A stretch of 64,000 bases of DNA. Origin: Opeltia flavorubescens. Its lineage: Eukaryota > Ascomycota > Lecanoromycetes > Teloschistales > Teloschistaceae. The DNA lies in the NCBI GenBank assembly GCA_000442125.1, contig KE546980.1:372001-436000 (forward strand). Direction: 5' to 3'. Shown here piece after piece: positions 56,426-64,000 of the stretch; position 1 is the first letter of the stretch; each line of letters opens with the position of its first letter. The position numbers and the translations under genes are program-made. The notes under the pieces were generated by a model that did no database searches, was not told the origin of the DNA, and saw only the letters and a program-made list of their open reading frames with translations.

Positions 56426-58523
56426 CTAGTCATAGTGTGTGATACTAAGATCGGGTGCCTGTAACTCTCCGGGCGTACTCGACCATTGTGCTTCTGGTAC
56501 CTCAAGGCCATCGGGATCGTTGATGATAATCATTGGAATCCCATGGCGTTTCAACGCCTCTAGCATCTGGATGCGACGGGCTCGCTCAACGAATGGGGAA
56601 AGAACAGGATCCTGACCGGGATCAAAAGACAATTCATTGTCTTGGTACTTCGGCGTCATGAAAGACCAGTCTACAGGTTCATATAACATCAAAGTCACAT
56701 CTTGTTCGATTTCATCCAATGATGAACGCTGTTTAGCCCATCTGGATGTATGAAATTCGTGCCAGCCATCGGACGTTGACGGGAGAGACTCTAGATCCTG
56801 ATTTGCTCCACGACTGCTGCGCTTTGCGCTTTCAGATTGCACTTCATCCGAAGCGGCATTGTCGAGGTTTTCTTGCTCTGGTAGAGAAAGCAATGCGATG
56901 GACTCTAGATGCGCTGCAATGTGATCCCGCATTTGTTTCATACCATCAATGGAAGTTGAAGCATCAGGCACGAGTGCTCTTGGGTCCGGTATACGAGTAT
57001 TCTCAACAGCAAATGGACAGAACGGGCACACAGATCGTTCCTGTGGTCCAGCTTCATCGATTCGAAGAAGCACCTCCAACGGATCGGCCGCCGGTTGTGC
57101 GCTTTTCTCGACCAGTAAGGGAATCTGAGCATCAGAGATTTCCCGTACATGCTCTTGTCGCATGTGTGCTTCACATTCGGCGCTTGTATCAAATTTCAGA
57201 TGGTTATGACGGGGTGCTTGACATGACCAGACCAGGGTGTGCTGCCACTTCATATGCGATATCCACTCATCAAAGGATTGATATTGCTCCTTTGGTCGAC
57301 TGCATCCCTCAAAGAGGCACACATACGGATCTATATCCTTGAGAATGTGGCGTCTATTGATGTCAGACATGTCACAAATCTGTATGGCTAACTTACGTCC
57401 ACAATGGCCGAGCCATTTCAGCCTTGTTCACTACCTCAAAGCAGTAGGGACATACGGCCTCCGTTGGATTGACAGATTTTGGGGGTGGTGGTACGTCAAG
57501 TTCACCACGGCGAGCAACCGCTGACTTAGTGATCTGTGATCCTCCACCTAGCGACTTTGGATACGAGGCCAACGCGCGTCGGTTGACACTTGAAGCCTGC
57601 GTTGCTGAAAGTTGCATCGAGCTCGATGCGCTCTTGACAGAACTACCTGATTTGAGCAATGTTCCAGTTTGGCGCTGTGCTTGGCCGGGCCTACGTTGCA
57701 GTGGCATTGGCTTTACTGGTAGGAGAACCTCAGCTTGGAAGGCAGATTCAACGCCTTGCGACAGCTTTTTCTGATGACGTTCTCTGTACAACAATTTGCG
57801 TCTTCGAAACACCACAGCGTTTGCCAACCGATCAAGGATCTCATCCGAGGCATCTGGCAGGCGGAACTTCACCTGCCATCGAGCATGAGAGTCGAATTCA
57901 GAGGCGTCAGGTCTATCTTCGACTTTCTCAATGAACCTCGCTACCCTGCTATTCTCCTGGAAGGATGTGGGCTTTCGAATAATTGCGGAGAATCGATAAA
58001 GCTTTGAGATTATATTGCTAATATTCTCGAGCGAGGTAGCATGGTGACTGAGAATCTTGCTCTCCGCTGTACTTGCGCTGGACTCGCCGCCAATGCTCAA
58101 AACAAGCGAAGCTTCAGAGCCATCAGATGATTCTGCCACATCAGACGCTGATTCGTCTTCAGTCTCTTCTTGGATCGCCGGATTCAAGAAACCAAAAACA
58201 GCCCGTCTGAGACGCACGAGTAGGTCAATTAAAAGTTCCTTGACATCCTCGTCGTCCCTTAGCCGAAAATCAGTCGATGCCTTGCCAGCAGCGAAAACTC
58301 CGATCGATCCAGCCCATATTTTGAAACGGCCAAGCTGGTTCTCCACTTCCACTTTCGTTCGAGCATCGATCTTATCGTCTGTACGGGCACGACCAAAGAG
58401 AGCAACACATTGCCTCGTCGCGTCTAAAACGCGGTCCGGCCGAGTAGTCTTGCGGCCTTGTTGAGCTTGTAAAGCGGAAACCACCCGGCTTAGCTTGGCT
58501 ACTTTATGAATACTTCGATCCAT
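56426..58523 (-). CDS. C2H2-type zinc-finger protein of a fungal-specific, immunity-locus-like family
   Basis: Two exons, 58523..57397 and 57353..56426 (GTAAGT...AATAG, 43-bp intron), give 684 residues. The N-terminal 120 residues carry a block often seen in Pezizomycotina proteins: ENQLGRFKIWAGSIGVFAAG followed by DFRLRDDEDVKELLIDLLVR. A Ser-rich acidic linker and a basic helical part follow (VVFRRRKLLYRERHQKKL). The second half holds Cys/His pairs: VCPYCFEVVN with HILKDIDPYVCLFEGC, WISHMKWQH, SAECEAHMRQEH and VCPFCPF with MRDHIAAHLESIALLSLP. Zinc binding is likely. These proteins occur in large fungal-only families, often near STAND/NLR-type genes; role unknown. It shares a 218-bp promoter region with the DUF7580-like gene. 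Confidence 0.85.
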
Positions 58524-58741
58524 ATAAGAAACTGGCGCGCCGGTACAACTGTTGTACCAGATGGCAGTAGATGAAGTCGATACACCGACGCCCTTGCAAG
58601 GCTAGGGCTGTATGACGGTGCGGGGCTATTGTAGTGTGATGGCACTGCATCCATCAGCCGCACATTGCAAAAACGATGAGTATATGAGTAAATAATTCGA
58701 AAAGGACGAAAATTTTTGCACAGTGTGTGTATGTATATAAT
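58524..58741. promoter_or_regulatory. Short divergent promoter of the C2H2 / DUF7580-like pair
   Basis: 218 bp separate the two start codons, transcribed outward. The right end is AT-rich (TATATAA immediately before the plus-strand ATG). Joint control of the two genes is likely from the spacing, not demonstrated. Confidence 0.5.
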
Positions 58742-60439
58742 ATGTCCGGTGTCGAATGTGCGGGACTCGTGCTCGCCGTCTTGCCTCTGGCTATTGAGGC
58801 GGCCAAATCCTATATAAATGGGGTCGACACCATTCGCAATGTCCTTTCGAAGTCACATCGTGACAATGAATTGGATGACTTTTATCATGAATTATGGATG
58901 GAGATGTTCCTATTGGACCGCCAGCTTCGGGACATAGTCGAAGCACTTCCTTTTCTTACAGAGGACCGCAAGGCTAGCTTGCTCGGTGGAGAGAATCTCA
59001 GTCAATGGACGACCGACTCTGATGTAGCAGAAGCTCTTCAAGAACACTTTAATTCGGAAGCAGATTATCAAGCTTTCACCGTCATTATGGGCAAGATTGT
59101 CCAGCTGCTTGCTCAGCTGATCAGAGATAGTACGACTCACGTCAACCAAAAGGAAATGGTAGGTGATTACCATTGGCCATTAACGGCGTGGTTTTGCACT
59201 GGTGTGGCCGTTGGGGTTTCTTGCTGATATCACACCATGTAGGACCAATCCGGAATGTACCGAAGATTAAAAGCCTTCGAGGACGAGAGACGTACGCACA
59301 CAACCTCTAGTACCGCCAAGGAGCGTTTCCGATTCTGGAAAAAGGAAAAGGATCGGAAGAAATGCTTACAAGCGTTGAGAACCTGGAACAAAAACTTATT
59401 GTGTCATCGTGAAGTGGCTCGCCGAGAGCCTGTCCACAGACCGGCTGAGTCTCAGACACGTACTGAACCATCTCCACAGCTGCGTGAGGTGTCCAGACTG
59501 CTCTATAAAGCTCTTGCTCGCTACTGGAGCTGTACTTGCACCTCCCCACACCAAGCTCGATTCTGTCTGAGCCCGAGGCAGTCTACGACCCCTGCACACT
59601 CGCCGTTTGATTTTCTCTTTTCAACCGCTTCGGCAACAGGACAAACACACGGATCGTGGATAGAGGGAACTGTACTCCTTCAACCCAAGGAAGAGGCCTG
59701 CAAATATGAATGCGCAGCTCTAGATTGTATCTGTGACGCGCTTCGTAGAGGTATGACTAGTCATTGTCTGAACTTCCTTGTTACGGATGCTGGCAATGAG
59801 CCGACTTTGTGGCAACTGCGCCCTCAACCTAAGCAGTCAAAGTTCCTTGATTCATCGCCAGCAGTGTCTTTGCAATCACTTCTCTGCAATTCCCATCATC
59901 TTCCCTTGATTGCCAAACGGAAACTTGCAGTCATCCTAGCACGATCCTTGTTGCAGCTACATGAGGGGCTATGGCTTGGTACCGAGTGGAGCAAGCGACA
60001 TATCACCTTCTTCTACGCGAACTCCGACACAATTGACTATCAGCGGCCCTATGTCACGACAACCTTCGAAGGTGACGACGAAGCAGCACCAGATCTTAGC
60101 CTTTTCCATCGCAATGCGAGTATACTTGCACTGGGCATCTTACTTGTTGAAATTCATACAGGAAAACCCATTGAGATGTATCGCACCCCTGAAGACCTCT
60201 GCAACGGCACCGAGGTCAATGCGAATACTGACTGGACGGTGGCTGACCGTGTCGTTAAGTCACTCGATGACTGCTCCCTCGGGTACAAGGATGCTGTTCA
60301 GGCCTGTCTGGACACCTCTTGGGTACCAGCTGCGCAGAGGGTCAGCTTGGACGACGAACTCACAAGAAAAGGCTTCTATAACGACGTGGTGCAACCACTC
60401 GAAGATGAAGTCCATCACTTGTTCCGCGAGCGGTTCTGA
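58742..60439 (+). CDS. DUF7580-like protein with HeLo-like helical N-terminus
   Basis: Two exons, 58742..59158 and 59243..60439 (GTAGGT...TGTAG, 84-bp intron), give 537 residues. It starts MSGVECAGLVLAVLPLAIEA, the hydrophobic opening typical of fungal HeLo-like and DUF7580 proteins. An all-helical segment to about 185 follows (DFYHELWMEMFLLDRQLRDI). The C-terminal 330 residues resemble the DUF7580 module: KLAVILARSLLQLHEGLWLG, HITFFYANSD and FHRNASILALGILLVEIHTG. The last block is reminiscent of a protein-kinase C-lobe, but no HRD or DFG motif is visible, so a pseudokinase-like role is the most that can be inferred. HeLo-type domains in fungi execute regulated cell death in heterokaryon incompatibility; whether this one does is unknown. 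Confidence 0.85.
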
Positions 60440-61308
60440 ATTGAGCTCCATAAACCCTGAAAACGCCTATGGAATCTGTTCTAGATCAACCTCTACGTAG
60501 AAATCAAGCCTCTGATGGCTTCTTCACCATCACCCAGTACGAGCTTTAAAGCTCGAGGAGAGAGTCACATACTTGAAGCAGCCTTGAATGAGTTAGTCAG
60601 GGGAATGTCTTCAACTATGACTCTGTGGAATGGTTCATCGAAAAATACGGAATCACTTCTCATACCGAAGAAGACAAGGGCTGGATTCGAAGAAGAGTCG
60701 AAGCATCGCTCAGCGCTACGCGAGGTTGAAATGAATCAACAGCCTACCCAGCTGGACAGTCGCATCTTCGTAGGCCACCACATTCAACGGAGGGTTTTAT
60801 GTCCCTTTGCCAGACAGGACTGGACCAGATCAAAGATAGAGACAAAATTGTTATGTTTTGTGAAGTTTTTGGAATTTGACCTCATCATTCCATACAAAAA
60901 GTACGACCGCGGAGGGTCATTGATGGAGCCATAAGTGAATTTGGTAGGAGATCCTGCAGAGTATGAAAAAATGGCAAGAGTTTCCGGCCAATGAAAAATA
61001 AACCCTGATAATAAATATTCTGCAATTACCAGATGCGCCGTTCTCATCCCAACCATGGACTGGTGCCAAGTAACATGAGTACCACAGGAATACGTGTGGG
61101 ACCCATTTTTATAACGCCGTACGCCAAAATCATATGGAAAGAATGAAAAAGCAATCGAAAGAGGGAAAAGGAGGAAGAAAGAAAAAAAACAAAAAAACAA
61201 GCTCCAGATTCCAAACACCAAGCTCTACCACTCCGATCTAACGATCATCCCGCCTTTCTTTCCTCGACCCCGGCAATCAACACACACCACTGCTCCGTTT
61301 CCCCATCA
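60440..61308. other. Intergenic with coding-like remnant behind the DUF7580-like gene
   Basis: An 869-bp gap. The first 280 bp contain a coding-like remnant with two overlapping frames, listed separately. The remainder is AT-rich 3' flank of the secreted repeat protein gene, with A-rich runs near 61140-61200. Confidence 0.4.
60515..60726 (+). pseudogene. Coding-like remnant, possibly the end of a neighbouring immunity-type gene
   Basis: In one frame from 60515 the text reads HILEAALNELVRG. From about 60603 a second frame reads VFNYDSVEWFIEKYGI and DKGWIRRRVEASLSATRG before a stop at 60726. Both pieces look like real protein, but they lie in different frames without a convincing intron, so this is probably a decayed gene or a missed exon. 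It sits 75 bp after the stop of the DUF7580-like gene. The family is not recognised. Confidence 0.3.
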
Positions 61309-62499
61309 TCACCTATGTGTCGACGTCGGAGATTCCGATCGAGTGATATGAGGAATAGTGACCCAATCAGAGATGATAGTAAGCGAGGGAAAACTCAAAG
61401 ATTCCGCGGTCGGCCGTTCCGTCCAGGTCACCGATCGAGTGTGATGGGGGATAGTCACCCAATCAGAGATGATAGTAGGTGAGGGAAGACTGATAGACGG
61501 CTCCATTCCAGGTTTCGTCCAGGTTACATCGGGTATAGAGGCCCAATCAATAACAACCGTATGCGATAGAGGATTGACAGAATGCTCCTTTGCAGGTTCC
61601 GTTCGGGTTATGGTTATCATGGGCAACGGGCGGATCGTGACAACAGGCAAATGAAGATTACTGACGAGAGCAGGCCCCGGAGCACCGTAGTACGGCGGTA
61701 CTTCCCAGATAGGACCGGTATGGGAAGCACCGCTGTGAGGTGCGGAAGCGCCGTAAGCAGGCTTGCCTGGGGAATCATTCGGGCTGGGGGGTAAAGATAT
61801 GATAGGGCGAGGGGTAAGGTCCTCATCCATCATGTCTTTTTCCGGCACCGGTTCCCCACGCTGAGCAAGTCCGTTGATAACAGGGAGACTGCCAAAGCCC
61901 ATATCTTCCACCTTCGTGATGACTGTGTCGGTGACAGTCACGGAGGTGGGAGTGGGGGGAGTGTTAGTCTTCGCATTAGTGCCCGTTAAAATTGTGAGCA
62001 AACAAGAATCGGTCACGGGTGCCAAGTTATCACGCTTGCTCTGTGTCCCGAGGATACCGGGGAGATCGCCAGAGTGGGTGTCCGCTTCTCCTTCTGACAT
62101 TATTAAGTGAGTGACCGTGATGGTTGGGTTGACGGTCTGCGTCACAAGGACCACTCCTACTGTTGTTTTGTAGGATGTTGGTACCGTCATCGTTGAGACG
62201 ATGACGTTGGGACCAAAAGGAGTAGGAGACGAACGAACGGCGCGGGGAGGCAGAGGACGCGTAGGGATGGGAACCTTTTTATCTTCGTCCACACAAACCA
62301 TCTCAGGCGGGCAGTTGTTGAACGGGAACGGAAGAATGGGTTCTACCATTGTTGGTATGACGGTCAGGACGGCGACCGTATGAGTGGACGTGGTGGTGAT
62401 GGTGGCGGTGGTGAGGTGACGAGCCGCATCCTTGGTTATAGGGGAGCCAGTAACGATGGCAGCGACGATGAACACGATAAGAGCAAATATAGCACACAT
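61309..62499 (-). CDS. Secreted or wall-associated Ser/Thr/Pro-rich protein with degenerate C-terminal repeats
   Basis: A single exon of 396 codons. The signal peptide is MCAIFALIVFIVAAIVTGSP. The mature part is very rich in Thr, Ser and Pro, with only three Cys after the signal, two of them close together (NNCPPEMVCVDED). The Thr-rich stretches (TTATITTTSTHTVAVLTVIP) suggest heavy O-mannosylation. The last 100 residues are three imperfect copies of a unit of about 30 residues, each centred on an IIxDWVTIP-like core: VVIDWASIPDVTWTKPG, then TIISDWVTIPHHTRSVTWTE, then TIISDWVTIPHITRSESP. No GPI signal or enzyme domain is seen. A cell-surface or secreted structural role is likely; function unknown. 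Confidence 0.75.
   Translation of the reverse strand: MCAIFALIVFIVAAIVTGSPITKDAARHLTTATITTTSTHTVAVLTVIPTMVEPILPFPFNNCPPEMVCVDEDKKVPIPTRPLPPRAVRSSPTPFGPNVIVSTMTVPTSYKTTVGVVLVTQTVNPTITVTHLIMSEGEADTHSGDLPGILGTQSKRDNLAPVTDSCLLTILTGTNAKTNTPPTPTSVTVTDTVITKVEDMGFGSLPVINGLAQRGEPVPEKDMMDEDLTPRPIISLPPSPNDSPGKPAYGASAPHSGASHTGPIWEVPPYYGAPGPALVSNLHLPVVTIRPLPMITITRTEPAKEHSVNPLSHTVVIDWASIPDVTWTKPGMEPSISLPSPTIISDWVTIPHHTRSVTWTERPTAESLSFPSLTIISDWVTIPHITRSESPTSTHR
61345..61590 (-). repeat. Three degenerate coding repeats
   Basis: Three copies of a unit of about 85-95 bp within the Ser/Thr-rich gene. The core CCCAATCAGAGATGATAGTA (plus strand) is shared by the two left copies and is diverged in the third near 61540. 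All copies keep the frame. Confidence 0.6.
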
Positions 62500-64000
62500 C
62501 TTGACAGATTAGAAGTCGAGGTCACGGTTCAATGGACAGTAAGATGAGTGTGAAGTGAATTGGAAGTCAAAGGAAATGGCATGTGAACGGGAATTTATAC
62601 CATTCAAATTTGATAGCTAAGGGACGCTTGAGTCTATGTGAGAGGGTTTCAACATAAGGAAATACCAACAACCAGAGATTGTGCTGGCAATACTCTCAGA
62701 AATACCGATCTTCTAGCAAGATCTCAACCAAATTTCTCAAAACCAAAGCATTGTGTGAACATCAAAAGTGAAGCCAAGAATCACGTGTGAAAATCCATGG
62801 CTTCCACGCGCAGCCCGTAAGTATCGGCTGGTACCGACCATTATAAACGTAGATTTTACGTTTAGTGAGCAATTGAGCCATGGAATGAGGAATTGGCCAT
62901 AAAACCTTATGGAAACGGCCTCATGTTTCCATGTGGTGATTACAAGCTCGAAAGGAAAATAAACAAGAAACGTAAAGAATGAAGTACCAGGAAGTCTTCA
63001 ATATAAAGTCATTTCACGAGCGCATATACCAGACTTGACGTTGCCGGAGATCTGAAGGTAGTTTGGGTAATAGAGCAATGAATCCATCTGAGAAACGCTG
63101 TAACACTTCTAGCTGTGGTAGCGTAGTAAAAGAAATGCCACTCTTTTCGTACAAATCATAAAGCTATTTCGGCATGAGTTGAGCATCATGACCGAATTGA
63201 TAACAATATTGCGACTGGGCAAGCAACGTTTGAGCCGTGGTTGTAGAGCAATCACTTGTACCTCAACCTAATGATGATAAAACGCGGATAGCTTTCAACA
63301 GCGAGGACATGGTATCTCATCCCTGACAAAGATTGTTTTTCCGTAGGGCGTACTAGGGAGCCAAGCAAAGAGGCGATCACTGCAGGGTCTTAGGGTTTGT
63401 AGCCGCGCTGGCTCTCAGCCCGGCGGCTCTTTTTCGTGGCATGTGGTGGCGACTTGCCATTTCGCCGAATTCCGACAAGCTCAGTACCGAACGCGCATCT
63501 TACCAGACGGACCAAAGCTTGACCTGTTCATCACCTTCGGGTGCTCAGTACTCCATAGCGTCACCGTAGGGCGTTCATCTACCGAGGTCTCGAATCCTAT
63601 AGCCTGGCAACCACGGCTAGTGCTTGAAATGCTAGAGAATACGCCGCATTCTACGACGAATCCAGTACAAAGCCACGGGATAGGTGGGCTTGAAAGGGCT
63701 GCGGCCCGTACTCGTAACCTTCGCAGCTCACCCTTGTATATGGCAAGGCTGGTACATAGGAGATTATGTCTGTAGATGTGTCAGCCGACATACTCTTATT
63801 TGAACACGCACTGGAACATTAAAGTCTTGCTGAGTAATTGAGATTTTGGGTTGACGGAGTTTCTCGGTGAGAAAGCTATGCGCAATACCTTGTGTCGTCG
63901 TCGCCCTGACTACGTCGGTACTCACCGATAGTCCTGCCACTGTCATGCGTTAACCCTTGTTAACCTAATTCCACGGTTTCATCCACAAGGATCTTTGCTC
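62500..64000. other. Right-edge intergenic stretch
   Basis: About 1.5 kb without a supportable gene. The first few hundred bases are the promoter side of the secreted repeat protein. A 110-codon plus-strand frame near 63443 has no ATG at its start and no motif. No tRNA, repeat or transposon end was recognised. Confidence 0.45.

Noticed and set aside
59961-60500. 179-codon frame overlapping the DUF7580-like gene
   Set aside because: It is an out-of-frame reading of the DUF7580-like coding sequence.
63443-63775. 110-codon frame near the right edge
   Set aside because: It begins with GTG rather than ATG, shows no motif, and has no plausible splice partner.
1-64000. Secondary-metabolite cluster, transposon or provirus
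   Set aside because: No polyketide synthase, peptide synthetase, reverse transcriptase, transposase, terminal repeat or integrase motif was found.

Overview
This window is filamentous ascomycete (Pezizomycotina) nuclear DNA. The genes are split by short introns (about 45-140 bp) with GT...AG ends and CTNA-type branch sites. The families are typical of moulds: an ApsA/Num1 cortical anchor, a BEACH protein, Cwc24, Prp38, a CAP59-type mannosyltransferase, a DUF3292 protein, and a DUF7580-like protein paired with a C2H2 protein. The overall look is that of a Leotiomycetes-like genome, but class or genus cannot be fixed by eye. I see no transposon, provirus, CRISPR array, rRNA or intact tRNA. Exon models were built by hand from reading frames and splice consensus; each model given as complete closes in frame.

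Layout. 1-7.7 kb, minus strand: the N-terminal part of a Rho1-type RhoGEF running off the left edge, then PP4 regulatory subunit 3 (Psy2). 7.7-10.7 kb: no supportable gene. 10.7-21.8 kb, plus strand: a small unknown protein, an SLC35F-type transporter, a ZGRF1/Dbl2/Mte1-like DUF2439 protein, an unknown Gln/Asn-rich protein, and the Mus81 nuclease. 22.9-37.9 kb: ApsA/Num1-like (-), Cwc24 (+) and a 2,603-residue BEACH-WD40 protein (-). 38.4-50.1 kb: a cerevisin-type subtilase (+), an MFS transporter (-), a DUF3292 membrane protein (-), a CAP59-type mannosyltransferase (+) and a pepsin-type aspartic protease (+). 50.2-56 kb: Prp38 (-), a type II GT8-like protein (+), an orphan coding-like stretch, a degenerate RNase III-fold protein with a mitochondrial-type leader (+), and a small multi-pass membrane protein (+). 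56.4-62.5 kb: a divergent pair (C2H2 protein - / DUF7580-like protein +) with a coding-like remnant behind it, then a secreted Ser/Thr/Pro-rich repeat protein (-).

Functional themes. Most genes are housekeeping: Rho and PP4 signalling, joint-molecule DNA repair, splicing, the cell cortex and membrane traffic. The right-hand 14 kb is more accessory in character. The most interesting module is the divergent DUF7580-like/C2H2 pair, which resembles loci tied to fungal NLR/HET-type immunity. A second unusual signal is a recurrent within-gene strand-composition flip: the coding strand goes from C-rich and G-poor to G-rich and C-poor. It is visible in at least five genes on both strands.
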